A stretch of DNA of 64,000 nucleotides from Sporosarcina beigongshangi (GTDB lineage: Bacteria > Actinomycetota > Actinomycetes > Actinomycetales > Micrococcaceae). The notes below the pieces were generated by a model that saw only the letters and a program-made list of their open reading frames with translations, had not been told where the DNA came from and ran no database searches. How positions within the stretch are numbered: position 1 is the first letter of the stretch; each line of letters opens with the position of its first letter. Both the position numbers and the translations under genes were made by a program. Of this stretch, positions 53,276 to 62,143 are shown in pieces. The stretch covers positions 1 through 64,000 of the forward strand of contig NZ_JADHDY010000018.1 of assembly GCF_016820535.1 (NCBI RefSeq), written 5' to 3'.

Positions 53276-53314
53276 CGGTCCGGTTCCCGACGGGCCGCGG
53301 CGGGAACCGGACCG
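53276..53314 (-). terminator. 14-bp hairpin terminator of the FBP-domain gene
   Basis: CGGTCCGGTTCCCG (53276-53289) pairs perfectly with CGGGAACCGGACCG (53301-53314) around an 11-nt GC-rich loop, 7 bp past the stop at 53322. Confidence 0.75.
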
Positions 53315-53321
53315 GGTCCTA

Positions 53322-53816
53322 TTAGTCGGCCCCGTGCAGCATGTTGCCCATGAATACCTGGACCTGGTGTACGAGTCCGGTCATCCGTTCCTGCCGGGCC
53401 GCCTCGACGTCGAAGCCCACGTAGGCGGGCGGTGCCGGCCGCCGGACGTTGGTGCAGCATTCAAAATTGGCGCACAGCAGCGTGGCGACGGTGTTTCCGT
53501 TGCGGCCTGCGGCGCCGGGGCGTTTGGCAGTGAAGTAGACGACGTCGTTGGGCAGCGTGACATCCTCGCACCAGGCGCACTGGGCCCGAGACCTGATGAC
53601 GCCCTCGACGTGCCGGAACAGGATGCCGCGGGGCACCCCGTCGATCCAGCTGACGACGTATCCCTGGGCAGAATATTTGCGGTCGCGCCAGCCGATGAAG
53701 TCGAGGTGTTCCCACTCGAGAGAGTCGAAGCCCTCCGGTAGGTTGAGGGTGTTTCGTTCACGCAAGGAGGCATTGAGGAACGATGAGCGGATTTGTTTTT
53801 CCGACAGGGGAAGCAT
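53322..53816 (-). CDS. FBP-domain (treble-clef zinc finger) protein, EF-G-binding type
   Basis: 164 residues. Cysteines in CAWCEDV and LLCANFECCTN make the treble-clef zinc finger; SFLNASLRERNTLNLP at the start and LDFIGWRDRKYSAQGYVV match the family that includes FusB/FusC-like elongation-factor G binding proteins and actinobacterial FBP proteins. Such proteins can release stalled EF-G from ribosomes, some giving fusidic acid resistance; whether this one does is unknown. ATG 53816 is the first codon of the conserved region (MLPLSEKQIRS). The gene is flanked on both sides by copies of one repeat family. Confidence 0.85.
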   Translation of the reverse strand: MLPLSEKQIRSSFLNASLRERNTLNLPEGFDSLEWEHLDFIGWRDRKYSAQGYVVSWIDGVPRGILFRHVEGVIRSRAQCAWCEDVTLPNDVVYFTAKRPGAAGRNGNTVATLLCANFECCTNVRRPAPPAYVGFDVEAARQERMTGLVHQVQVFMGNMLHGAD

Positions 53817-54063
53817 GGTGTTGGTCTTTCTGTCCTGCCCGCGTGGCGGCATGCCACGTTGGGCCGCTGAGTGGATGGGTTCCCGCACTGGGCGCGCTAT
53901 GGCGCGGGCGGGCAGCTGCGGAATACCGTAGCTGAGGGGTCACTGGGACAGTGCTATCTGCCGCCGGCAAGAAAAACGCCGGCGACCTCCAATCGCCCAA
54001 AGGGCTGCTCATAATTGGCTGGATTCAACACAAAACAGATTCTACACCGGCGAAGCCGCCGCG

Positions 54064-54092
54064 CCTTCGGGGCGACCGGAACGCCCCGAAGG
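54064..54092. terminator. 11-bp hairpin upstream of the FBP gene
   Basis: CCTTCGGGGCG (54064-54074) and CGCCCCGAAGG (54082-54092) are exact complements with a 7-nt loop. It lies 187 bp past the coxG stop on the minus strand and could end the cox transcript. The remainder of 53817-54121 has no gene I can support. Confidence 0.45.
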
Positions 54093-54121
54093 TGTCAGCG
54101 GAATGACCGTTGGACCCGGAC

Positions 54122-54229
54122 GGTGATAGAGGGATGCTGGGAAAACCCCGGTAGGTGATAGAGGGATGCTGGGAAAACCCCGGTAGGTGATAGAGGGATG
54201 CTGGGAAAACCCCGGAAGGTGATAGAGGG
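54122..54229 (-). repeat. Three and a third tandem copies of a 32-bp unit
   Basis: On the plus strand the unit starts GGTGATAGAGGGATGCTGGG, followed by AAAACCCCGGTA. Copies lie at 54122-54153, 54154-54185 (identical) and 54186-54217 (last bases AA instead of TA), with a partial copy at 54218-54229. There is no variable spacer, so this is not a CRISPR array. The unit is related, in reverse orientation, to 53202-53249 on the other side of the FBP gene. Confidence 0.9.
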
Positions 54230-54269
54230 TCGGTGGGGGTCGGTGGGGGTCGGTGAGGGTCGGTGTGGG
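54230..54269 (+). repeat. Four tandem copies of a 10-bp unit TCGGTGGGGG
   Basis: Copies at 54230-54239 and 54240-54249 are identical; the third and fourth have one substitution each (TCGGTGAGGG, TCGGTGTGGG). It abuts the 32-bp array and ends 9 bp before the coxG stop codon. Confidence 0.85.
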
Positions 54270-54278
54270 TGGCTGGTG

Positions 54279-55025
54279 CTACTTGCGCCGCCTGCGGCAA
54301 CAGGCCACGACGACCACCAGAAGGGCTGCGGCGGCCAGCAACGGACCGAACCGCTTGGCCAGCACCGGCAGCATGGCCGAACCCAAATCGAGTTCAGCCG
54401 CGGCGGCGGGCGGTGCCGGGGCGGCGGCCGCAGGCGGCGGGGGAGCGGCGTGTTTCGGCGGAGCCACGCCCGCCGGTGGAGCAGGCGGCGCCGACGTTGC
54501 CGGGGCAGGTCCGCCGCCGGGGCCGGCTGCTGCGGCAACCGGCGGTGGGACGGCCTCCGCCGGTTCCCCGGCGGCTGCTTCGGGCTCCTCCGCCTTCCGG
54601 ATCACGCACTGCACAAACTGCTCCAGGAGCTTGTCCGAGATGTCCTGGATGACGCCGCGGCCAAACTGCGCCGGCTTGCCCGTGACGTTCATGTCTGTGG
54701 ACACGTCAACCTGCGTCCCGGCGCCTGCCGCGGTCAGCACCGCCGTCACGGTGGCCCCTGCCGTGCCGTTGCCGCGCCTGTCCTTGCCCTGTGCCTCAAT
54801 CACCACGGTGTGCGACGCCTCGTCCCGCGACAAAAACTGCCCGGTCCCGGCGTACATCATGGCGATCGGCCCCAGCTTGACCTTGACCGTGCCGGTAAAG
54901 GTGTCCCCGTCGACGCCCGTCAGCGTGGCGCCCGGAAAGCACGGGGCAATCTCCTCCAGCTGGTTGAAGGAATGCCAGGTGACTTCCAGCGGTGTGGGAA
55001 CGGTGAAGTGGTGCTTGAGTTCCAT
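54279..55025 (-). CDS. coxG: CoxG-like SRPBCC protein with C-terminal membrane anchor
   Basis: 248 residues. Residues 1-145 form the CoxG/SRPBCC fold (MELKHHFTVPTPLEVTWHSFNQLEEIAPCFPGATL, DGDTFTGTVKVKLGPIAMMYAGTGQF, DMNVTGKPAQFGRGVIQDISDKLLEQF). A ~70-residue Ala/Pro/Gly linker then leads to a single hydrophobic segment (LLAAAALLVVVVA) ending in CCRRRRK, a tail anchor facing the cytosol. CoxG recruits the hydroxylase to the membrane in CO dehydrogenase systems. It is the last gene of the operon, 4 bp after coxM. Confidence 0.9.
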   Translation of the reverse strand: MELKHHFTVPTPLEVTWHSFNQLEEIAPCFPGATLTGVDGDTFTGTVKVKLGPIAMMYAGTGQFLSRDEASHTVVIEAQGKDRRGNGTAGATVTAVLTAAGAGTQVDVSTDMNVTGKPAQFGRGVIQDISDKLLEQFVQCVIRKAEEPEAAAGEPAEAVPPPVAAAAGPGGGPAPATSAPPAPPAGVAPPKHAAPPPPAAAAPAPPAAAAELDLGSAMLPVLAKRFGPLLAAAALLVVVVACCRRRRK

Positions 55026-55029
55026 GGCC

Positions 55030-55908
55030 CTACCCCTTTCGCCCTGAGAGCCCGACGGCGGCCAGCACCGCACGCTTGGCCAGCACCGTTGCGAGGTGGC
55101 GGCGGTAGGCGGAGTCGCCGTTGAGGTCGCTGGCGGGCTCGGTCCCGTCCGCGACGTTGGCGCAGGCCGCCGCGATGGCGTCCTCCCTGAGTTCACACCC
55201 GGCAAGGGCAGCCTCGGTGGCCGTGGCCCGCAGTGGGACGCTGGACATGTTGGTCAGGCCCAGCCTCGCCTCGGCGATCGTGCCTCCCTCCAACCGGACG
55301 GCGGCGGCAACAGCCACAATGGACCACTGCTGCGCCACGCGTGTGAACTTTTCATAGTGGGAGCCCCACCCGCCATACTTGGGCACCGTGATGCCCGTGA
55401 GGATCTCGCCCTCCTCCACGGCCGTGGTGAAATAGCCCTGGAAGAAGTCGGCGGCGGCAACCGATCGTGAGCCGTTGGGCCCGCTGATGTTGAACACGGC
55501 ATCCAGCGCCAGCACCGGGGCAGGCATGTCGCCGGCCGGATCGGCATGGACCAGCGCCCCGCCGATCGTGCCGCGGTGGCGCACCTGGGGGTCCGCCACC
55601 GTTTGGGCCGCCTGCGCAATCAGCGGCGCATGGGCCAGCACCAGGGAGTCCGTGGCCACCGTGTGGTGCGGCGTCATGGCACCAATGGTGAGGGATGCGC
55701 CGTCGTCCGTGATGCCGGACAGGCCGGGGATCCGGCCCAGGTCAACCACCAGGGAAGGGTCTGCCATGCGCAGCTTCATGACCGGGATCAGGCTCTGGCC
55801 GCCGGCGAGGAGCTTGACCTCGTCCCCGGCGGAGTCCGCGCCGGCCAGCAGGGACAGCGCCTCCTCCACCGTTGTGGGCGCGGCATAGTCGAATGCGCTG
55901 GGGATCAT
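55030..55908 (-). CDS. coxM: Molybdenum hydroxylase FAD-binding (medium) subunit, CoxM-like
   Basis: 292 residues. FAD-binding PCMH domain: AFDYAAPTTVEEALSLL, KLLAGGQSLIPVMKLRM (pyrophosphate loop), RHRGTIGGALVHADPAGDMPA (second FAD loop), then the CODH C-terminal domain (LGLTNMSSVPLRATATEAAL). It passes electrons from the iron-sulfur clusters to the quinone pool or O2. ATG 55908 has GGAGG 6 bp upstream and overlaps the coxL stop by 4 bp. Confidence 0.94.
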   Translation of the reverse strand: MIPSAFDYAAPTTVEEALSLLAGADSAGDEVKLLAGGQSLIPVMKLRMADPSLVVDLGRIPGLSGITDDGASLTIGAMTPHHTVATDSLVLAHAPLIAQAAQTVADPQVRHRGTIGGALVHADPAGDMPAPVLALDAVFNISGPNGSRSVAAADFFQGYFTTAVEEGEILTGITVPKYGGWGSHYEKFTRVAQQWSIVAVAAAVRLEGGTIAEARLGLTNMSSVPLRATATEAALAGCELREDAIAAACANVADGTEPASDLNGDSAYRRHLATVLAKRAVLAAVGLSGRKG

Positions 55909-58285
55909 TGCACACCTCCGGTGGTCTTGGCTTCCTGCAGGGCATGCCACACGCGGGCCGGCGTGCACGGCATCTTGATGTCCTTCACGCCGAGGTGGCG
56001 GACCGCGTCGATCACCCCGTTGACAATGGCGGGGGTGGAGGCGATGGTGCCTGCCTCGCCCACGCCCTTGGCGCCGAGCTGGTTGCTCGTGGCCGGGGTC
56101 TCCGTGCGTGCCGTGATGTAGTGCGGCAGGTCCGGGGCGCTGGGGACGAGGTAGTCCACGAAGGAGCCCGAGACGAGGGTGCCGGCGTCGTCATAGACGG
56201 CCTCCTCGTAGAGCGCCTGGGCGATTCCCTGCGCCAGGCCGCCGTGCACCTGGCCCTCCACAAGCATGGGGTTCACCACCACCCCGACGTCGTCCACGCA
56301 GACGTATTTCAAGATCCGCGCCTCGCCGGTTTCCGTGTCAACCTCCATGGCCGCCAGGTGGGTGCCGTGCGGGTAGGAGAAGTTCACGGGGTCAAAGGTG
56401 GCCTCGGAGTCCAGGTTGGGCTCCACTCCGTCGGGCAGGTTGTGGGCCGCGAACACGGCCAGGGCCACCTCGCCCAGGGCCGTGGACTGGTCCGTGCCCT
56501 TGACGGTGAAGGAGCCGTTGGCGAACTCGAGGTCCTCCTCGCTGGCCTCCATGAGGTGCGCGGCAATGACCTTGGCCTTCTCGATCACCTTGTCGGCCGC
56601 GGCCAGCACGGCCATGCCGCCCACGGACAGCGAACGGGAGCCGTAGGTGTCCAGGCCGCGCTGGGACACCTGCGTGTCGCCGTGCAGGACCTCGATGTTT
56701 TCAAACGGCACACCGAGGCGGTCCGCCACGAGCTGGCTCCATGCGGTTTCATGCCCCTGCCCGTGTGCCGAGGATCCGGTCACGACCTCCACATGGCCCG
56801 TGGGCAGCATGCGCACCTGGGCGTGCTCCCAGCCGCCGGCGCCGTAGCTCAGCGAACCCAGCACGCGGGACGGGGCCAGCCCACACATCTCCGTGAACGT
56901 GGAGATCCCGATGCCCAGCTGGAGGGTGTCGCCGGAGTCGCGGCGGCGCTTTTGCTCGGCCCGGAAGCCGTCGTAGTCGAAGAGTTCCACGGCCTTCTGC
57001 GTGGCTGCCTCGTAGTTGCCGGTGTCGTACTCGAGCCCGGCCACGGTGGTGAACGGGAACTCCTCGTGCTTGATCCAGTTCTTCTCCCGCAGTTCCAGCG
57101 GGTCCATGCCCAGCTCCACGGCCAGCTCATCCATCATCCGCTCGATGGCGAATGTGGCCTCCGGCCGTCCGGCGCCGCGGTAGGCGTCGGTCCAGGCCTT
57201 GTTGGTGAAGACGTTGTGGCACTCAAAACGGTAGGACGGGAACTTGTAGATCGAGTTGTACATGAACGCACCCAGGATCGGGACGCCGGAGGTGACCAGG
57301 CCCAGGTAGGCGCCCATGTCCGCCAACAGGTCCACGTGCAGTCCCGTGACGATGCCCTCCTTCGTGGCACCGAGCCTCAGCCGCTGCACCTGCGCCCGGC
57401 CGTGGTGGGCCGCCTGCAGGGATTCGCTGCGGGTCTCGGTGTACTTGACCGGCTTGCCCATGCGCCGGGCGGCCAGCACAGTGATGACCTCCTCGGGCGT
57501 GACCTGCAGCTTGCCGCCGAATCCGCCGCCCACGTCCGGGGCCACGACGCGGAGCTTGCTTTCAGGGATGCCCAGCGTCAACGCCAGCATGAGCCGCAGG
57601 ATGTGCGGGATCTGCGTGGCGCTCCACATGGTGATCTGCTGCCCGGTGGGGTCCACCACTGTGGAGCGGGGCTCCATGAACGCCGGAATGAGCCGCTGCT
57701 GGTACATCGTCCGTTCAACCACCACATCGGAGGCCGCAAGTTCGGCGTCAACGTCGGTTCCCGTGCCGGCCTGGGCAGAGTCAAAAACCCAGGTGGCGGA
57801 CTTGTTGGACTCCAGCGAGGTGTGGGCCAGGACCTTGTCCGTGTAGGCCTCCTCCAGGTCCATGACCACGGGAAGTTCCTCGTAATCAACGTCAACAAGC
57901 TCGACGGCGTCGCGGGCTGCGGCGGCGCTGCGGGCCACAATCACGGCGACGATCTCACCGGCAAAGGCGACCTCGTCCACGGCAACTGCCGGGTGCGCGG
58001 GGGCCTTTTGGTCTGGGGTGATGGGCCAGGCGTTGGGCAGCGAGCCCTGCTCCGCCGCGACATCGGCGCCCGTGAAGACGTCCAGCACGCCGGGGGAGCC
58101 CTTGGCCGCAGCCGTGTCGACGGAGAGAATCCGTGCGTGGGCGAAGGGGCTGCGCACCATGGCCAGGTGCAGCATGCCCGGCAGCACCATGTTGTCGGTG
58201 AAGCGGGATCGGCCCGTGACCAGGTGGGCGTCCTCCTTGCGAAGCCTGGCCGTGCCGACTTCCGGCTTGGATGTGGCGGTCGCGG

Positions 58286-58289
<4 letters not shown>
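55905..58289 (-). CDS. coxL: Molybdenum hydroxylase large subunit, form II CO dehydrogenase-like
   Basis: 794 residues, molybdopterin-cytosine-dinucleotide subunit. DVGGGFGGK (252-260) binds the cofactor, and GAKGVGEAG near the end carries the catalytic glutamate. The active-site loop is AYRGAGR (369-375), the form II signature, not the AYXCSFR loop with S-selanyl cysteine of genuine CO-oxidising form I enzymes. It therefore more likely oxidises an aldehyde, purine or N-heteroaromatic compound. Operon partners are coxS before (4-bp overlap) and coxM after. Confidence 0.94.
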
Positions 58290-58825
<536 letters not shown>

Positions 58826-58916
58826 TGAGATCTCCTAAATATCCGTGGAGCCCGTGCCAGGCGGCCGTGCTCCAGCCCATGATGTGTCTTACGTTACATG
58901 AGAGCCCCGCGGAAAG

Positions 58917-60110
58917 TTAGGGCCAGTAGTAGCGGGGTTTAAGTTGCATTTCCGCGTCCGCAGGCTTCTTCTCCTCGTGCTCGGCGTCGGCCACGCGGAC
59001 GTGGTGGATGCGCGTGTCCATGTGGCTCAGCCGCCCGCCGGCCCCGCCCCAGCGCAGCGCGATGATCTCCGCCGCAATGGACACGGCCGTTTCCTCCGGG
59101 GTGCGGGAGCCCAGGTCCAGGCCGATGGGGCTGGAGAGTTTTTCAAGTTCGACGCCGGTCAGCCCCGCCTCCCGCAGCCGCTCCATCCGGTCGTCGTGGG
59201 TCTTGCGCGAGCCCATGGCCCCGACATACGCGACGTCGTGGCGCAGGGCCACCTCCAGCAGCGGCACGTCGAACTTGGGGTCGTGGGTCAGCACGCAGAT
59301 CACGGTCCGCGGGTCCACGAGGCCGGCGTCCAGCTGCGCCTGCAGGTAGCGGTGCGGCCATTCCACCACCACCTCGTCGGCCACGGGGAAGCGGGCCTTC
59401 GTGGCGAATACGGCGCGGGCGTCGCAGACCGTGACCCGGTAGCCGAGGAAGCTGCCCTGCTTGGCAACGGCGGCGGCAAAGTCGATGGCGCCGAACACGA
59501 GCATCCTGGGCTGCGGGGCGAAACTGGCCACGAACACGCGCATGCCGTCGCCGCGCCGCTCGCCGTCCGGGCCGTACATCAGGGTCGTGTTGCGCCCGGC
59601 AGCCAGCAGGCCCATGGTGTCGTCGCTGACCGCGTGGTCGGCGCGCGCGGAACCGAGCGTTCCCTCAAAGCCGTCCGGGTGCACCACCAGGTGCCGGCCC
59701 AGCCAGGCCGGGTCGGGGTGATCGATCACCGTCACCACGGCCACGGGCCGGTCCGCCTCAACTTCCCTGGCAACATGGGCCAGCTCGGGGAACGTCTCCT
59801 TGGAGACAGCCTCGACGAAGACATCGATGATGCCCCCGCACGTGAGCCCCACCTCGAAGGCGTCGTCGTCGCTGATGCCGTAGCGCTGCAGCACGGGCGT
59901 CCCATCCTCCGCGACCTCGGTGGCGAGTTCGTACAGGGCGCCCTCCACGCACCCGCCGGACACGGACCCCACAGCCAGCCCGCCGGCGTCGACCATCATG
60001 GAGGCACCCGCCGGCCGCGGCGCCGAGCGGAAGGTGCGCACCACCGTGCCCAGCCCCACCGTGTGGCCCGCCTCCACGGCCTCCACCAAATCCTTCAACA
60101 CTTCACGCAT
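58917..60110 (-). CDS. XdhC/CoxF-family molybdenum cofactor maturation protein
   Basis: 397 residues. Residues ~10-75 form XdhC domain 1 (TVVRTFRSAPRPAGASMMVDAGGLAVGSVSGGCVEGAL) and the later Rossmann half (LVFGAIDFAAAVAKQGSFLGYRVTVCDAR, YVGAMGSRKTHDDRMERLREAG, IGLDLGSRTPEETAVSIAAEI) domain 2. XdhC proteins bind the molybdenum cofactor, support its sulfuration and deliver it to the hydroxylase. Its start overlaps the VWA gene by 8 bp. A charged C-terminal tail (EHEEKKPADAE) is unexplained. Confidence 0.93.
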   Translation of the reverse strand: MREVLKDLVEAVEAGHTVGLGTVVRTFRSAPRPAGASMMVDAGGLAVGSVSGGCVEGALYELATEVAEDGTPVLQRYGISDDDAFEVGLTCGGIIDVFVEAVSKETFPELAHVAREVEADRPVAVVTVIDHPDPAWLGRHLVVHPDGFEGTLGSARADHAVSDDTMGLLAAGRNTTLMYGPDGERRGDGMRVFVASFAPQPRMLVFGAIDFAAAVAKQGSFLGYRVTVCDARAVFATKARFPVADEVVVEWPHRYLQAQLDAGLVDPRTVICVLTHDPKFDVPLLEVALRHDVAYVGAMGSRKTHDDRMERLREAGLTGVELEKLSSPIGLDLGSRTPEETAVSIAAEIIALRWGGAGGRLSHMDTRIHHVRVADAEHEEKKPADAEMQLKPRYYWP

Positions 60111-61221
60111 GGCCCATCACGCCCAACAACTCCTCGAAGCTCTTCATCGAATGGCCGGCTACAAACGCGTCCACGTGCGGCAGGACGGCCTTGATTCCCT
60201 GCTGCACGGGTTGGTATCCGTCTTTTCCCCGGTGCGGATTGGCCCAGATGACGCTTCTCGCCACGTGGTGGAGCCGTTCCGCCTGCCGCGCCAGCAGGTC
60301 CGGGCGCCCGCGTTCCCAGCCGTCGCTGGCGATGATGACGACGGCGTTCCTCGCCACTGCGCGCTGCCCCCACCGGTCGTTGAATGCGCGCAGCACCTCG
60401 CCGAGCCGGGTGCCTCCCTGCCAGTCGGGGACGGTGCGGCCGGCCAGGGCGAGGGCATCCTCGATGTCGCGCTGCCGCAGTGCCGCCGTAACCCGGGTCA
60501 GCCGGGTGCCGAGCGTGAACACCTCCACCTGCGCAGGCGCCTCCTGGAGGACACGGTGGGCCAGGCGCAGCAGGCTGTCGGCATAGGGCGCCATCGACCC
60601 CGAGACATCGACCAGCCACACAACGCGCCGGGTCCTGCGGGGCGCCCCGGCAAACTTCAGCGGCCCCGGCTCGCCGCCCCGGCGCAGTTGTTCGCGCAGC
60701 GTCCTGACACGGTCGATTCGCCCGTGGCGGGAGGTGCGGAGCCGGCGGCCCGGCCGGCTGGGCATGGTCACCGGGAGCTCGGAAAACATTTGGTTCAGCA
60801 GCTCGCGGTCTTCGTCGTCGAGTGTGGCGACGTCGCGGTGGCGGAGCAGCTCGCGGCGGCTGGCGATGACCTGCAGTGCCTCCCCGGCATCCGCGCCGGC
60901 ACCTGCACCGCCATCGTCCTCCGTGAGTGCGGCGGCCTGGACAGTTGCCGGTGTGCCCTGCGGGCGGCCGCCGCCGACGTGGGCCGGGGCAAACCAGCTG
61001 TCAAAGGTTCGCTGGTAGGCGTCCAGTTCCTCGGGCGCCGCGCACAGCGTTGCCCGCCCGGCCCAAAACACCTCGTCGCGGTGTTCCATGGAAAGGTGCG
61101 AGACGGCGTCGACAAAGCTGCGCGAACGGTCCGCCGTGACCTTCACGCCGGCGTGGCGCACGGCTGCGGCAAAGGCCAGCAGGATTTCCTCGGCCGACGT
61201 GCTCGCCAGGGTGCCGGGCAT
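60103..61221 (-). CDS. coxE: VWA-domain protein CoxE
   Basis: 372 residues. A von Willebrand A domain with the MIDAS motif VWLVDVSGSMAPY lies in the second half, with the downstream TRLTRVTAALRQRDIEDAL, DWQGGTRLGEVLRAF and IIASDGWERG blocks. CoxE partners with the MoxR-type ATPase CoxD, which in CO dehydrogenase maturation builds the [CuSMoO2] or related active site. Start overlaps nothing; the CoxD stop is 3 bp upstream, and its own stop overlaps xdhC by 8 bp. Confidence 0.92.
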   Translation of the reverse strand: MPGTLASTSAEEILLAFAAAVRHAGVKVTADRSRSFVDAVSHLSMEHRDEVFWAGRATLCAAPEELDAYQRTFDSWFAPAHVGGGRPQGTPATVQAAALTEDDGGAGAGADAGEALQVIASRRELLRHRDVATLDDEDRELLNQMFSELPVTMPSRPGRRLRTSRHGRIDRVRTLREQLRRGGEPGPLKFAGAPRRTRRVVWLVDVSGSMAPYADSLLRLAHRVLQEAPAQVEVFTLGTRLTRVTAALRQRDIEDALALAGRTVPDWQGGTRLGEVLRAFNDRWGQRAVARNAVVIIASDGWERGRPDLLARQAERLHHVARSVIWANPHRGKDGYQPVQQGIKAVLPHVDAFVAGHSMKSFEELLGVMGHA

Positions 61222-61224
61222 GGC

Positions 61225-62106
61225 TCAGCCCAGGATCCTGGCCAGCGTGGCCTTGACGCGTTCGGTGTCCTCACGGTACTTGCACAGCGCACCGATGCTG
61301 GCGGCCGCCGTCTCCAGGTTGAGTTTCGGGCTCCCCAGCAGGTGCAGTGCCCGTGCCCAGTCAAGGGTTTCAGCCACGCCCGGCGGCTTCATGACGTCGT
61401 CCGTGGCGCGGATCTGCTGCACGGCCCGGACCACTTGTTCGGCCAGGAGGGCGGGAACCTGCGGGAGCCGGGTCCGTACGATCTCCACCTCCCGGGCCAG
61501 CCCCGGGTGGTCGATCCAGTGGTAGAGGCAGCGGCGCTTGAGTGCGTCGTGCAAGTCGCGGGTGCGGTTGGAAGTCAGCACCACGATGGGCGGGGTGGCG
61601 GCCCGGACGGTGCCGAATTCGGGGATGGAGACCTGGTAGGTGGAGAGGACCTCCAGCAGGAACGCCTCGAATTCGTCGTCGGCGCGGTCGATTTCATCGA
61701 TGAGCAGCACGGCGGGGCTTTGTTGCAGCGCCTTCAGGATGGGCCGGGCCAGCAGGAAGCGCCCATCGTAGAGCGACTTCTCCAGCTCGGCCGTGCTGGG
61801 GTTCCCGCCGCCGGCTTCGACACTGCGCAGGTGCAGGATCTGCGCGGTGAAGTCCCAGTCGTAGAGGGCCTGTGCGGCGTCGATCCCTTCGTAGCACTGG
61901 AGCCGGATGAGCGGCAGCCCAAACGCCTCGGCGATGGCCTCGGCCATGGCGGTCTTGCCCGTGCCGGGCTCGCCCTCCAGCAGCAGGGGGCGCTGCATCG
62001 ACAGGGCCAGGTACGCGATGGTGGCCAGCCCTTCATCGGCAAGGTATCCGGTCTCGGCCAGGCTGGCGGCCAGCGCGGACGCTGAGGCAGTGGACGTCGT
62101 CGTCAT
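61225..62106 (-). CDS. coxD: MoxR-type AAA+ ATPase CoxD
   Basis: 293 residues. Walker A GEPGTGKT (45-52), Walker B AVLLIDEIDRAD and sensor 1 TSNRTRDLHDALKRR are intact. With CoxE it acts as an ATP-driven chaperone for metal-centre maturation of the hydroxylase. First gene of the minus-strand cox operon, 37 bp after the RT stop codon; the ATG at 62106 is the first of the conserved part (MTTTSTASAS), the frame extends upstream into the RT gene's 3' end. Confidence 0.93.
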   Translation of the reverse strand: MTTTSTASASALAASLAETGYLADEGLATIAYLALSMQRPLLLEGEPGTGKTAMAEAIAEAFGLPLIRLQCYEGIDAAQALYDWDFTAQILHLRSVEAGGGNPSTAELEKSLYDGRFLLARPILKALQQSPAVLLIDEIDRADDEFEAFLLEVLSTYQVSIPEFGTVRAATPPIVVLTSNRTRDLHDALKRRCLYHWIDHPGLAREVEIVRTRLPQVPALLAEQVVRAVQQIRATDDVMKPPGVAETLDWARALHLLGSPKLNLETAAASIGALCKYREDTERVKATLARILG

Positions 62107-62143
62107 GCCCCCAGCATAGGCTGTCCCCTCTGGCAGCGGGAGG

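Noticed and set aside
54122-54229. CRISPR array
   Set aside because: Units are directly adjacent with no variable spacers, and no cas gene is in the window.
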